Below, one piece after another: positions 14,856 to 24,899 of a stretch of 64,000 nt of DNA. The notes under the pieces were generated by a model that saw only the letters and a list, made by a program, of their open reading frames with translations, had not been told where the DNA came from and ran no database searches. Within the stretch, counting starts at the first letter, position 1; every line of letters starts with the position of its first letter. A program made the translations under genes and the position numbers. The DNA comes from Gemmiger sp. An50 (GTDB taxonomy: Bacteria > Bacillota > Clostridia > Oscillospirales > Ruminococcaceae), in the NCBI RefSeq assembly GCF_002161595.1, contig NZ_NFID01000018.1, positions 33,317 through 97,316 on the forward strand, written 5' to 3'.

Positions 14856-17498
14856 ATGCGGACATATACAGATGCACGCAGGATTTTGGAGTCCATGGGA
14901 TATCCGGAGTTTCTTCCCTTGCAGGAAAAAGCGTTCCGGGACCCGGCGCTGTATGACCCGGAGAAAAACATTTTTATTACCGGAGATACTTCCAGCGGAA
15001 AAACACTGATCCCTCTGATTCACTATCTTCTGGAAAAAGAAAAGAACCCCGATTACAAAATGCTGTTTCTGGTTCCTTACCGTGCGCTGGCATCACAAAA
15101 GCAGTCTGAAATTCAAGAACTTCTGCACCGTGTACAGCCTAAACTGCATGTGGCATTGTCCACCGGCGAATACCGGGAAGAAGACGATAATATCCGCGCC
15201 GGTGAAGTGGATATGGCGGTCATCATTTATGAAAAGGCATATTACTTTGCCTGTAACACCGATGGATTCTTGCAACACTATCAGACGTTGGTGTACGACG
15301 AATTTGCCCTCAGTGAAGACGATACCCGCGGCGTGAACTGTGACCTGATGCTTCTGCGCGGACAGAGGGAGAAATGCCGTCTGTTTGCTCTGTCCACCCC
15401 GCATTATAACTGGGATCGCTACATTTGCAACAACGACTTTACTGCCATTCAGGTAACCGAACAAAGCAGCGGTGTCCCACGCGAAGAAATTCCGATCTTT
15501 CTGGACGCTGCCAGCAACAGCGGTCAGATCTGCGCCTTTCACGATTATAACGGAAAACCTATAGTTCTTGAAGGTGTACGTGAGCAGGGATCGAAGGATG
15601 ATCTGATCGAGGATCTTTGTGTGCGGCACCTTGCACAGGGACATCGGATTCTGGTGTTTATGAATAACTGTGCCGAGGTTCGCAACCTGTCCCGAAAACT
15701 GGCTCACAGGCTACGAAAGAATCACCCGGAACTGCTGAATCCGGTGGACACAGACAGAACGGTATGTTTTCAGCGAGTTTTGGACGAAACCGGCGTACTG
15801 GAGGAAGATCTGCTTGATCTGATGGACCCGGACGAATGTCTCTCTTTTGCCCAGGGAATCTGTTACCATAACAGTTGGTTGGGCTATACACTGCGTTCGA
15901 TGGTTGAGCGCGAGATTCTTACAGACGAAGGGAATCTGAAAGTCGTATTCTGTACAGAGACGATGGCCTACGGAATCAACTCCAGTGTGGACGTCGTTAT
16001 CGTGGCCGATATGCACAAAAGCCTCAGAAGCCGCGATTACATTCCCGAAAAAGGAGAAGACAACCGGATGCGCATCCATGGAGATGGCCATCAGGTCAAT
16101 CGTTTCCTGACGCTGAACGAATACCAAAATTACATTGGACGCGCCGGACGATATGGCCGCACAGACCGCGGGTATGCGTACGCTCTGATGATCCAGAAAC
16201 CGGAAAAAAACTCCATTCGCGAAAGGTGGAGTCATCTGATGAGAATGCGGGAGCAGCCACTCACTGCAACCAGTACATTGCTTAAGCTGGACCCTTACTG
16301 CAACAGAAAAAATGGATGCAGCTATTTTCCGGACAACTGCCCCAAGTGCAGTCTGCAGGCCAACGAATTTGCAATGCCAGTGATGAGTCTGATCACGACG
16401 GAAGGCGTAACCTATCGCCAGATCAAAAACCAGCTCAAGCGGCTGCCCGGGCTGACACGGGACGGTGCATGGCTCGACCGCAACATCAACACCGCACTCA
16501 AGCGGCTCATTTGGTCCACTCGACCTACTCCCAGTGACTACGGTTGGGTGCGATTTGAAAAGGACGAGCTAAACGATGAGGTCACCTATCATCTGACCAA
16601 GTCAGGACAGTGCATGTCCGGTTTCATGGTCACGATGTATGAGGCAAATGTGATGATGCAATACCTGATGGGCAGAAGGAACAGTATGCCGGAACGGCGC
16701 AGCTATACGCCGCAAGCACTCAAGCAGCTGATCGAGCGCGACCCGTTCGACCTGTTTTTTCAGCTTTGTTATCTTCCCGAACTGCAAAAGATTGCGTTTG
16801 ATTTTTTTGAGATCAACGACGTGGGCAATGAGGCAGGAAGCCATCGGCGTGATCTGTACCAGGAGCTGTGTACTAAACAGCTGCGCAGCTACCGAAAAAA
16901 AGCGATTTCCAACGAATTGTACAGGCAGCTGATCTATCCTGCTACCAATACCTACAATTATACGCTTGGACTTCCCACGCTGTACCGCACGCTGCTTTCC
17001 ATCCTGATATATGAGTGGTACAAAAACGCATCGGTGGGGCAGCTCAACGACGAGCTGAACGCCGGTTCCGGGATCTTCACCATCACACCGGGACGTATTT
17101 CCCGTCTCAGCCAGCAGGTTTCTTTCTATCTGCAGGTGACACAGGCGCTGTGCCGGACTCTCTCTGACGAAGCGTATGAGGATATCGCCCAACTCCTGAA
17201 CCGGATGGAGCTGTGTCTGTATTTCGGCATCCGAGAGAACGACGCCTGGAAAATCGATGTGTTGCAGCTGCGTCGGCTCACACGCCAGCAGCAACTGATG
17301 GTGTCACAGATTCTGGATTTCTGCGCCAATCATCCAGCCTTTACCTCGCCCGAACAGCTCACGCGCCGGGAGCGCGGAGACTGGAAACGGATTGTACGCA
17401 TGCTCCGTTCGATTTCCGAAGATTCGGAGATCCCACAGACATTACGGAAAATATACCCAATCTTGAATACGGCCAAAGACCTGTTATATAAGGAGTGA
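14856..17498 (+). CDS. Ski2-like DEAD/DEAH-box helicase
   Basis: 880-residue superfamily 2 helicase. Walker A is GDTSSGKT (residues 43-50), motif II is DEFA (148-151), a motif III-like LFALSTPH follows, and motif VI is NYIGRAGRYGR (arginine finger near 428-433). The order and spacing fit Ski2-like/Hel308-type helicases. After the motor there is a Cys cluster (C-x5-C-x6-C-x2-C, about residues 482-501) that may bind zinc, and then a long helical region of unknown fold. It ends four bases before the start of a second, larger Ski2-like helicase, so the two probably act as a pair. DNA versus RNA substrate cannot be told. Confidence 0.85.
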   Translation: MRTYTDARRILESMGYPEFLPLQEKAFRDPALYDPEKNIFITGDTSSGKTLIPLIHYLLEKEKNPDYKMLFLVPYRALASQKQSEIQELLHRVQPKLHVALSTGEYREEDDNIRAGEVDMAVIIYEKAYYFACNTDGFLQHYQTLVYDEFALSEDDTRGVNCDLMLLRGQREKCRLFALSTPHYNWDRYICNNDFTAIQVTEQSSGVPREEIPIFLDAASNSGQICAFHDYNGKPIVLEGVREQGSKDDLIEDLCVRHLAQGHRILVFMNNCAEVRNLSRKLAHRLRKNHPELLNPVDTDRTVCFQRVLDETGVLEEDLLDLMDPDECLSFAQGICYHNSWLGYTLRSMVEREILTDEGNLKVVFCTETMAYGINSSVDVVIVADMHKSLRSRDYIPEKGEDNRMRIHGDGHQVNRFLTLNEYQNYIGRAGRYGRTDRGYAYALMIQKPEKNSIRERWSHLMRMREQPLTATSTLLKLDPYCNRKNGCSYFPDNCPKCSLQANEFAMPVMSLITTEGVTYRQIKNQLKRLPGLTRDGAWLDRNINTALKRLIWSTRPTPSDYGWVRFEKDELNDEVTYHLTKSGQCMSGFMVTMYEANVMMQYLMGRRNSMPERRSYTPQALKQLIERDPFDLFFQLCYLPELQKIAFDFFEINDVGNEAGSHRRDLYQELCTKQLRSYRKKAISNELYRQLIYPATNTYNYTLGLPTLYRTLLSILIYEWYKNASVGQLNDELNAGSGIFTITPGRISRLSQQVSFYLQVTQALCRTLSDEAYEDIAQLLNRMELCLYFGIRENDAWKIDVLQLRRLTRQQQLMVSQILDFCANHPAFTSPEQLTRRERGDWKRIVRMLRSISEDSEIPQTLRKIYPILNTAKDLLYKE

Positions 17499-17502
17499 TT
17501 GT

Positions 17503-20500
17503 ATGAATATGCATGAATTTCTCGCCGAACGCCGACTGGTCCCCGAAGGCAAAAAGTTTGCTGAGCGCGGAGAATGGGACGGCAAATTAACCAGTATGCA
17601 GGAAACCGTGGTCACGAGTGCTTCGTTCTGGGATCAGAACAAAAATATCGTTATCCACGGTCCAACCTCCAGCGGCAAAACGCTGCTGGCCGAGATCGCC
17701 GCACTGCACCAGATTCAGGAAGAAGGCAAGAATGTGCTGTTTCTGGTGCCGTTGCGCGTACTTGTCACCTCCCAGTGCCGACAGCTGCAGAGGGATTTTG
17801 AACAAATAACAAAAACGGACGGAAAACCGCTAAATATCTTTGAATCCTCGGCGGATTATCAGGACCACGATGCGGAGATCCTTGCCGGAAACTATGATAT
17901 CGCAGTAATCGTTTACGAAAAGTTTTTTGCCATGCTCCACAACAGCCCGAACCGCATGCTGGATTGCTGCGGTCTGATCGTGGTGGACGAATTGCAGATG
18001 CTCAGCAGCGATGACCGCGGCCCTAAAATGGAATTTTCGATCATGCGGATACTGGAAGCTCAGAGGGAAATGCGCGCCCGGGGACAGTCGATTCGCCTTA
18101 TCGGTATGACCACCTCCGAAAGTGGTGTGGAGAATGTATGCCGCTGGCTAAATGCGGAAAATCTGGGCAACGACGTCCGTCCTGTATCACTGAAACAGCA
18201 TTTTGTTTCCTGTCGCTTATCTACTACAGTACGGCTGGGAGAGGTCTGGTCACAGTATATTCCTGGCGGTACAGAGCATGCACCAGAAGAGCAAGAGCCT
18301 CCCTTCCAGTTGGAAATCGCCGCTGCTGCAGAGGAAAAGGGGAAAGATAAAAGCACCGAAAAAAACCGCTGCTTTTTTGCTTTGCTGAAAAGATGGATGG
18401 AACGGCCAAATGAAGAGGATGCGAAGGCCAAAATTCTGATTTTCAGCAGTGCGAAGCGCAGTGTTCGCTTCCTTGCTAATGAACTTCGAAAAAAATACCC
18501 TCGCTTTGCAAGTCCGAATCCAGACAATGAAACAGATCGAAAAAAGCTTCAGTCGGCAATGAATGACGCGCTGAACGAATTTGGCGATGAGGATGATATC
18601 TCTAACCTTAGCGCACTGATCCAGCATGGAATCGCGTTTCATCACAGCGGGCTTCCCAGTACAGTACGCGAAGCCATCGAGAACGATTTTCGCAGCAAGA
18701 GCGGACAAATCCAGATTATCGTCTGTACTGAAACACTGATGATCGGTGTGAATCTGCCGGCAGACGTGGTGATCCTGTACGACAACACCGTCTTCCGCGG
18801 CGAACCGTTGCCCCTCCTACTCACCCTGCAAGAATACAAAAACTTCATTGGTCGCGCCGGACGTCTTGGCATGAGCAATGGCGGCGAAAGCTATATGCTG
18901 ACCGAGCATCTGCACCAGGATTTCGCCACATACACTTCGTCCCAAAAAACCGAAATCGTATCTCCATTCAAAAAAAGCAGCCCTAGGGAGATCGCTCCCT
19001 ATTTTCTGAGCTGGATCGGGAACAGCCGGGATGCCCAGGAACGCATCCTGTACGGATTAGAACAGGGTTTTTACTGCAATCAGGAGCAGCAGGAATCTGA
19101 AAACATCGAAAATTTTGCAAAAAAAATCTTGAAAGAACTGCAAAAGCTGGGAAAGAAAAACACCGACGGGAGTACATTGCGCCTTGTAGAGGAAATCGAT
19201 ATGGGGCTGGAGACAGCCTGGACACTTACAACGCTCGGAGGGTATCTGGCACCGTACGCTCTCACACTGAATACAGATGCGGTTCTGCTGAATTATGTCA
19301 TTTGCCACCGTGATACGCTGCATATGGAACAGCTGCGTCTGGAAATGACCAGGGACAAGGAGCCACTTCCCAGTGCAGCGCTATTGGAACTGCTGTACAC
19401 GATCTGCAAATGTACAGAAGTAGAAAAAAACCCGGTCCTCAAGCTTCCTACCAAAGAAGACCAGATTCGTGAACTGGGCCGGGGTCTGAAAAAGTATCTG
19501 CATAAGGTATATCCAAATCGTCCCCAGTCGCATACGGACCAAAAATCGCTTGGACAAATCGCCTATATGGAGAGCGTTTTGGAAAACAGGGAAGCTCTTG
19601 CCGCCATGCGTGCAGTGATCCTGGCATTGTGGATGGCAGGATGTCCGATCCGCTTTATCCGCAGATATACTAATTTCAACGTTTCCATCAACACAAGCGA
19701 TGTGGAGCGTCTGTCCGAATCCGTTGCGTATTTGATGGAAGCGGTGAGCAACTGCCAAAAGGCGCTGGAGATGGACGAAGCGGATATTGGGGGCATGTAT
19801 GCACTGTCCACCAGTATGAAATACGGGGTACCGCGTCCATTGGTACCTCTTGCCAACCTCCATGTGCGCAAGGTCACACGTCCGTTCCTGCTGAAGATCG
19901 GCGAACTGGCCAAAGCAGGTGGAAAAATGCCGGTGGAGTATATTCTGGCAAGCACGGAAAAAAGCTATGAATCTCTCCAAAAAGCTCTGCGTGAGCGTGA
20001 ATATACGAACAACTACAAGCAGCAGCTTGAGAATCGTACACTGGAAATCCCCGACAAGCTCAATTCGTTGCTCACGGTGCTCGGCGGTTTCGACTGTTCC
20101 ATCAACGCGGACGCAACGGTTGTTTACAATCGTCTGAAAGAGTTCTTTGAAGAACTTCGTCTCATTGAAAAGGACCCCACTGACAGCGGAATCCAGGTGC
20201 ATGACGAAGAAGCTGGATTGCAGATTCAATTCAGCTGTAACGGTGGAGGCATCAGACAGATCTATTTCAAGACGCTGCGACCTGTATCGGACGAAGATAA
20301 GCAGTGGACAGAATCCGTGCTGGAGTTCCGAGACAAGGTCCATGAGGAAGCGGTGAAGGCCGGTATCCAGCACACTCATTCGGTCACCGTCCTGTGCGGC
20401 GAGCCACCCGCGGGTGCAGAAAATCTCCCAGCCGATGAACTGGTGATCTCCAGCGAGATGCTGGGTGTGCTGTTGCTGGCATGCCTGCTGGAAAATCTCG

Positions 20501-21444
20501 ATATGACAAACGATCTGATCTGCCGGGTTCTGTCGGATCTACAGGGAAACTTCATCCTGGGCGGCTCCGGATTCTTCAATGGATACGGCCAGCTGTGGGA
20601 ACTGGTTAAAGGCTATTCCCTGCCGCCCGTCCTTCCGCATGACAAGCATCTGCAACTGTTTTACTACCCCGGCCTGTTCGATTCCAAACGCGGCGTCCTG
20701 GCTAATCAAGCTGCATATATCGAATTCCCCTGGGGATATGAGGAATCGGCTGGCGGCCACCGAAGAGCGGCTTTCTATCATCCCGCCATGCAGTACAGTC
20801 GGCAGGGCAAGGTCACACTGCAGCACTGCAACATCATCTGCTGTAACGACGAGGACGCTGAACAGGTGAATACTCTGCTTTCAACAGCCGGGGCTATCTA
20901 TGTAAAAGAGCCACAAACAGGTATGGATGAGCTGCTTCGTGAATTTTCTGAACGACTTACCAAAGAACAGAACCCCTGCACCTACGATGTGGGCATTTCC
21001 TTCCGAGGAATATACAACACACAGATGCAGACACTGCGCGAGCAGCTGGAACAGCGCGGAAAAACGGTGCTGTGCATGGAGACAGACAAGTTTGAACGTG
21101 AGATGGACAGCACAGATCTCCATGAGTCACTGCGAGAACATTTTTCGCAATGCCGCCACATCATTGTCTGCGATACCGCCGATTACGACCAGAGTTCTTA
21201 CACCCTGGTGGAATACAACGTAATCGTGGACAAACTGACTTATGCGCTACAGAACTGTGAGCGCATCCCCGTATATCTTGTCAGTATCCCCGGTGTGAAG
21301 CGCAGCAGAAAACTTTCAAACTTCTTCCGCTACGGTTTCACCAATACCTACGATGAAAAAGCTGTCGACACGCTGATCGATAGATTGATCAACCAGATGG
21401 CTGAGGCTGATCAAAGCAACCAGGACACCGCATCCTCCCGTTAA
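17503..21444 (+). CDS. Ski2-like helicase with a C-terminal TIR domain
   Basis: 1313-residue fusion. The N-terminal SF2 motor shows GPTSSGKT (residues 53-60), DELQ (161-164), and FIGRAGRLG (around 448-456). A long middle region has no family I recognise. From about residue 1155 to 1305 the sequence reads as a TIR domain: YDVGISFRG at the first strand, then RGKTVLCMETDKFE, HIIVCDTADYDQSSYT, and a VEYNVIV helix holding the Glu expected of NAD-cleaving TIRs. Known bacterial TIR domains degrade NAD or make signalling nucleotides, so a helicase that senses nucleic acid and triggers its own TIR is a reasonable inference. It is followed by a strong terminator, ending the first transcription unit. 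Confidence 0.85.
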   Translation: MNMHEFLAERRLVPEGKKFAERGEWDGKLTSMQETVVTSASFWDQNKNIVIHGPTSSGKTLLAEIAALHQIQEEGKNVLFLVPLRVLVTSQCRQLQRDFEQITKTDGKPLNIFESSADYQDHDAEILAGNYDIAVIVYEKFFAMLHNSPNRMLDCCGLIVVDELQMLSSDDRGPKMEFSIMRILEAQREMRARGQSIRLIGMTTSESGVENVCRWLNAENLGNDVRPVSLKQHFVSCRLSTTVRLGEVWSQYIPGGTEHAPEEQEPPFQLEIAAAAEEKGKDKSTEKNRCFFALLKRWMERPNEEDAKAKILIFSSAKRSVRFLANELRKKYPRFASPNPDNETDRKKLQSAMNDALNEFGDEDDISNLSALIQHGIAFHHSGLPSTVREAIENDFRSKSGQIQIIVCTETLMIGVNLPADVVILYDNTVFRGEPLPLLLTLQEYKNFIGRAGRLGMSNGGESYMLTEHLHQDFATYTSSQKTEIVSPFKKSSPREIAPYFLSWIGNSRDAQERILYGLEQGFYCNQEQQESENIENFAKKILKELQKLGKKNTDGSTLRLVEEIDMGLETAWTLTTLGGYLAPYALTLNTDAVLLNYVICHRDTLHMEQLRLEMTRDKEPLPSAALLELLYTICKCTEVEKNPVLKLPTKEDQIRELGRGLKKYLHKVYPNRPQSHTDQKSLGQIAYMESVLENREALAAMRAVILALWMAGCPIRFIRRYTNFNVSINTSDVERLSESVAYLMEAVSNCQKALEMDEADIGGMYALSTSMKYGVPRPLVPLANLHVRKVTRPFLLKIGELAKAGGKMPVEYILASTEKSYESLQKALREREYTNNYKQQLENRTLEIPDKLNSLLTVLGGFDCSINADATVVYNRLKEFFEELRLIEKDPTDSGIQVHDEEAGLQIQFSCNGGGIRQIYFKTLRPVSDEDKQWTESVLEFRDKVHEEAVKAGIQHTHSVTVLCGEPPAGAENLPADELVISSEMLGVLLLACLLENLDMTNDLICRVLSDLQGNFILGGSGFFNGYGQLWELVKGYSLPPVLPHDKHLQLFYYPGLFDSKRGVLANQAAYIEFPWGYEESAGGHRRAAFYHPAMQYSRQGKVTLQHCNIICCNDEDAEQVNTLLSTAGAIYVKEPQTGMDELLREFSERLTKEQNPCTYDVGISFRGIYNTQMQTLREQLEQRGKTVLCMETDKFEREMDSTDLHESLREHFSQCRHIIVCDTADYDQSSYTLVEYNVIVDKLTYALQNCERIPVYLVSIPGVKRSRKLSNFFRYGFTNTYDEKAVDTLIDRLINQMAEADQSNQDTASSR

Positions 21445-21452
21445 ATTTCAGA

Positions 21453-21495
21453 AAGCACCGTCCGCGCTTCCCTGTGAAGCGCGGACGGTGCTTTT
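21453..21495 (+). terminator. Strong intrinsic terminator after the helicase-TIR gene
   Basis: 18-bp perfect arms (21453-21470 and 21476-21493) around a 5-base loop, then TTTT. Core AAGCACCGTCCGCGCTTC. Confidence 0.9.
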
Positions 21496-21614
21496 GTGTA
21501 CAGGCAATTTCATTTTGAAACTCTGTCATTGCATTTCTTTCGCATCATACAATTTCCGCTTATTATATAGACATGGAAAGCAACCACCCAGCACTGCGAA
21601 AGGAAAGGTCAAAA

Positions 21615-22235
21615 ATGGTCAAATATAAAAAGCTTCCCAAAAAGCCCAATCGACTCAAGCTCCCGGTGTGGAAAAACGAGTCTTTTCCGCGTCTTGCAGG
21701 CATGATGGACAGCCTGATGCACAAAGCTCAGATCACTCATACCGCTCAGGAACAGGAGCTTCTGCACAGTGGACGCGTGGTGCGGGTACAGCGCCGCTTC
21801 CATGAGTATGAGTCGGCCATGCGGGAATATCTTCTCCATGTGTTGCTTCCCCTGGAGGAAGAAACCCGGCAATTGCTTGTAACCTGTAATCAGACTGTTC
21901 CGGAAAACTTTCAGCTGCATGCACACACCTCGGCCAACCTGCGAGCGGCAAGAGCAGCCGCCGCCCAGCGCCAGCAGCTGCTTGAGCAGATTCAGGAAAG
22001 CCGTGTGCAGCTGGCACAGCTGGTCCGTAAGTTGCAATATAAATGTGAAGTAGCCGAAAGTCAGCTGCAACAGGCTTTCTTCTGTGCCAATGCCGAACTG
22101 GCTCGCTACGCAAAGGCAACTGTGTTTGCTGTTGTTGAAAAGGAGATTCCCACCCTGACCCGCAGCTTTTATCCCGAACAACTACTTGACAAACAACTGC
22201 TGCTCCAGGCCAACAGCGTCACAACGGAGGTGTGA
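21615..22235 (+). CDS. Coiled-coil hypothetical protein
   Basis: 206 residues: a very basic N-terminus (KYKKLPKKPNRLK), then mostly alpha-helical sequence with Gln/Ala/Leu-rich heptads (about residues 115-180) typical of a coiled coil. No enzyme motif. The start at 21615 is chosen for AGGAAAGG upstream; an in-frame ATG 14 codons earlier has no ribosome site. First gene of a four-gene run (coiled coil, small helical protein, membrane protein, lipoprotein) that looks like an envelope module. Confidence 0.65.
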   Translation: MVKYKKLPKKPNRLKLPVWKNESFPRLAGMMDSLMHKAQITHTAQEQELLHSGRVVRVQRRFHEYESAMREYLLHVLLPLEEETRQLLVTCNQTVPENFQLHAHTSANLRAARAAAAQRQQLLEQIQESRVQLAQLVRKLQYKCEVAESQLQQAFFCANAELARYAKATVFAVVEKEIPTLTRSFYPEQLLDKQLLLQANSVTTEV

Positions 22236-22239
22236 GAAG

Positions 22240-22719
22240 ATGAAAAACCCATTTGCAAAGTTCCGACAGCGCCGCCGCGAAGAGAAGATCACCATCGACT
22301 GGCCACACCAATACATTGTACACCATATTTTGTACGACACTCCGAATGTGACCACCTCATGCGGATCGTATAAAGAGATCACCGAAGAGGATTTCAAAGG
22401 ACTTCTGGATCATGTGCGGGAGACACTTGGAAAGCTGGATGTCAACGCTGACAGCTCTCACATTTTTGACACGTTGCTGAAGAGCAAGCAGACTACGCTT
22501 CTGTGTGATCTCACAGAGACCCGGCTGTTGCACCTACGGGATTCCATCGCGATGCGCACAGATATCGAGAAAGAATATCACCTGTACGAAAGCCGTATAA
22601 AACAGCTTAAAGCACTCCAGCAAGAGCTGGAATCCGAAAAACAAGCGCTGCAGCCCGGGCATTGGCAGAGAAGGAGGAAACAAGATGTTCAAAAAGAAGG
22701 ATATCCTGCAGAACAGTAA
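22240..22719 (+). CDS. Hypothetical small helical protein
   Basis: 159 residues, basic N-terminus, no membrane segment. The C-terminal half is strongly helical, with a run of Glu/Lys/Leu (about residues 105-135) that may pair with the coiled coil encoded just upstream. ACGGAGGTGTGAGAAG gives the ribosome site. The last 35 bases overlap the start of the next gene in another frame, which supports tight co-translation. Family unknown. Confidence 0.6.
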   Translation: MKNPFAKFRQRRREEKITIDWPHQYIVHHILYDTPNVTTSCGSYKEITEEDFKGLLDHVRETLGKLDVNADSSHIFDTLLKSKQTTLLCDLTETRLLHLRDSIAMRTDIEKEYHLYESRIKQLKALQQELESEKQALQPGHWQRRRKQDVQKEGYPAEQ

Positions 22720-23596
22720 ATCCCATGGATGCAACCAGTGGCTGGTGGCTTTGATCGTACTCATCTGTACGGCAAGCGACTTTATCACTATTTATACCTT
22801 CTCGGCATCCACTTTCAACGAAACACCGATTATCTCCATCGTTGTTTCGATCGTGTCCGCCATCTGTCTGGATGCCAGTCTGTGGTATGCCGCGACCCTT
22901 ATGAACCGGTGTACCGGAACCTCCAGTCCCGCGGTCCGTAACCGGTGCCGTGTGTTGATAGGGCTGCTGATAGCGGTGTTTGCAATTTCATACGCAGGTC
23001 TCATCCTACTGGCATGGTCGGATGCATCGCGGGCTGACACAGATCTTGTCACATCCGGTACGCTCACCCGTCTTCTGCTGCCCACAGCCACCTCGATTCT
23101 GTCGTTCGTAATGGGCCTTGCCTTGAACCCGAACGATGAACGTCTTTCACAGATCAACAGCCAGCTTGCCGAACTGAACCGGGAGCTGGACGTCACCACT
23201 GCCACCGTACAGAGACTGCAGGCGGCCTTCAGCCTGTACGACCCCGCACAGTACGATCTCGAGCAGTACCGGCTGGCGGTAGCCCGTCTGAAGGCGCACG
23301 GCAATGCCGCAGCACATGAGGTCCGCCTGATGTTAGCCCAGGAATTGGGCACAGCAGACGTTACCAACCAGTTACTATCCGACAACTCTTCCGAAGAACT
23401 ATACAACCAGATCGAAGAGCTGGGGTTGCAGCTGGAAACCGCTCCCAAACCTGAATGCCATGCCGGAGTTATCCCTGCCTTTGAAAATGCCGAGAAACCT
23501 ACTCCCGCAGAGGAGCAGGTTTTCGATGAACCGAGCCAGGACACAGCAGAAGAGGAGATCTTTGTACAAGTCGATTCCGAAGACGCGGCGGCCTAA
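22685..23596 (+). CDS. Four-helix membrane protein with a cytoplasmic helical tail
   Basis: 303 residues. Hydrophobic segments at about 18-38, 46-68, 90-112 and 127-147 predict four membrane helices. The remaining half is soluble, beginning with a Leu/Gln-rich helix (SQLAELNRELDVTTATVQRL), and ends in an acidic, Pro/Glu-rich tail. The topology (few helices plus a long helical extension), next to an OmpA-like lipoprotein, recalls MotA/MotB- or ZorA/ZorB-like pairs, but I see no sequence match to those families. The start follows AGAAGGAGGAAACAAG inside the end of the previous gene. Confidence 0.7.
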   Translation: MFKKKDILQNSKSHGCNQWLVALIVLICTASDFITIYTFSASTFNETPIISIVVSIVSAICLDASLWYAATLMNRCTGTSSPAVRNRCRVLIGLLIAVFAISYAGLILLAWSDASRADTDLVTSGTLTRLLLPTATSILSFVMGLALNPNDERLSQINSQLAELNRELDVTTATVQRLQAAFSLYDPAQYDLEQYRLAVARLKAHGNAAAHEVRLMLAQELGTADVTNQLLSDNSSEELYNQIEELGLQLETAPKPECHAGVIPAFENAEKPTPAEEQVFDEPSQDTAEEEIFVQVDSEDAAA

Positions 23597-23623
23597 ACAC
23601 ACCACCCAAAAAGGAGGAAAACT

Positions 23624-24796
23624 ATGGAGATCAAAAAAATACTGGTCGTGCTGCTCATCTCCGCTATCTCTCTGTTGTCCCTGTGCGGATGCAGCGCAGA
23701 GCAGCCTGTTGAGCCGATGAATGTCGCAGTGGTCACACTCAATGGTCAAAACATGCCGAAATATGATCAAGCTGCCATGGATAGCCTGATTGATCAGGCT
23801 GTATCGTCCGATAGCAACAGTACCGTGAGCCTGATTATTGCGGACGGCGAGCCACATCTGGCCGGGGAGACCATCTGTTTCAGCACGAAACAGGCCAAGA
23901 ATGGTCCCCACTGGGATGAGGAAAAAGAAACTCGTCACAAACAGATCGACGCGCTTCTGACGCAGTATCAGGCATCCACTCCCGGCACGGATCTTCTGAA
24001 CGCGATCCGGTTGGCCGGGCGGCAGCTTCAGTCCGGTCAAAATCCTCATAAGCTGCTTGCGATTATGCATTGCGGCCTGAATACAGCCTCTCCGCTGATG
24101 ATGCAGAACACTGACATTACCTCATTGGGGGAAAACACAGTCCAGCAGTTGAAGGATGCCGGTTATCTGGCAGATTTGTCCGGATGCGAAGTCCGATGGT
24201 TTTTTTTCGGGGATACCGACGGTGACCAGCCTGTATTGAATCCGGCACAAACCGCCTCCTTACAAACGTTTTGGGAATCGTACCTCACGGCCTGCGGTGC
24301 TGCCTCTGTCACCTTCGAATCGACCCTCCCCTCCACCGGTCAGATAGCGGAAGCCCCCCCTGTTCCGGTTGTGGCAGCAGCCACGACAAACATCGACCTG
24401 ACTACGCCTATTTCTCTGGATCCGGAAATCGTTTCCTTCCAGCCCAACAGTGCGCAGTTGAGTGACAAGGAAGCCGCCCAGCAGCAGCTTGCCGATATCG
24501 TTAAAACTATGTGCGCTTCCAACGGACAGTTCCTGCTGGCAGGAAGTACTGCCTCTACTCAGGAAAGTCCCCAGAGGATGAGCAACCAGCAATTCGGTCT
24601 TCTGAGAGCGCAGGCTGTACGCGAGCTGCTGTGTGATATGGGGGTGGACAGTGCCAATCTTGTTTGTATTGGGCTGGGAGATACAAATACAAGCATTCGC
24701 AGCACAACAGATGATCAGGCAAATCGAACCGTTTGGCTGGTACCGATGGAGGATCCCTTAGCCGCTGAATTTCAATTGGTCGGTCTGTCCGAATGA
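23624..24796 (+). CDS. Lipoprotein with an OmpA-like C-terminal domain
   Basis: 390 residues. The first 23 form a lipoprotein signal (hydrophobic run ending LSLCGC, with the lipidated Cys at 23). The central part (about 35-250) alternates strands and helices and may be von Willebrand A-like (VVTLNG near the start; weak evidence). The C-terminal about 110 residues resemble an OmpA/MotB peptidoglycan-binding domain, with FQPNSAQLSD, then QFGLLRAQAVRELL and VCIGLGDTN. It would sit outside the membrane, gripping the wall and pairing with the membrane protein encoded 27 bp upstream. The ribosome site is AAGGAGGAAAACT, and a terminator follows. Confidence 0.75.
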   Translation: MEIKKILVVLLISAISLLSLCGCSAEQPVEPMNVAVVTLNGQNMPKYDQAAMDSLIDQAVSSDSNSTVSLIIADGEPHLAGETICFSTKQAKNGPHWDEEKETRHKQIDALLTQYQASTPGTDLLNAIRLAGRQLQSGQNPHKLLAIMHCGLNTASPLMMQNTDITSLGENTVQQLKDAGYLADLSGCEVRWFFFGDTDGDQPVLNPAQTASLQTFWESYLTACGAASVTFESTLPSTGQIAEAPPVPVVAAATTNIDLTTPISLDPEIVSFQPNSAQLSDKEAAQQQLADIVKTMCASNGQFLLAGSTASTQESPQRMSNQQFGLLRAQAVRELLCDMGVDSANLVCIGLGDTNTSIRSTTDDQANRTVWLVPMEDPLAAEFQLVGLSE

Positions 24797-24806
24797 TGCC
24801 CAGTTT

Positions 24807-24837
24807 CTCCCGCCCACACATATGGGCGGGAGCTTTC
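24807..24837 (+). terminator. Terminator after the OmpA-like lipoprotein gene
   Basis: 10-bp perfect stem CTCCCGCCCA (24807-24816) with its complement (24823-24832) and a short, imperfect T run. Confidence 0.7.
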
Positions 24838-24899
24838 CTTGTACCAGATCGTATGTATTGCTATTTATTTGCTATATTGAATCAAAAGGAGAAAAAGCC

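Noticed and set aside
19381..20379. 332-codon open frame on the minus strand
   Set aside because: Antisense to the helicase-TIR gene; the product has no family features.
22685..24796. Zorya system (ZorA/ZorB)
   Set aside because: The layout is similar but the membrane protein lacks recognisable MotA-type sequence, and no ZorC/ZorD or ZorE-like gene is linked.
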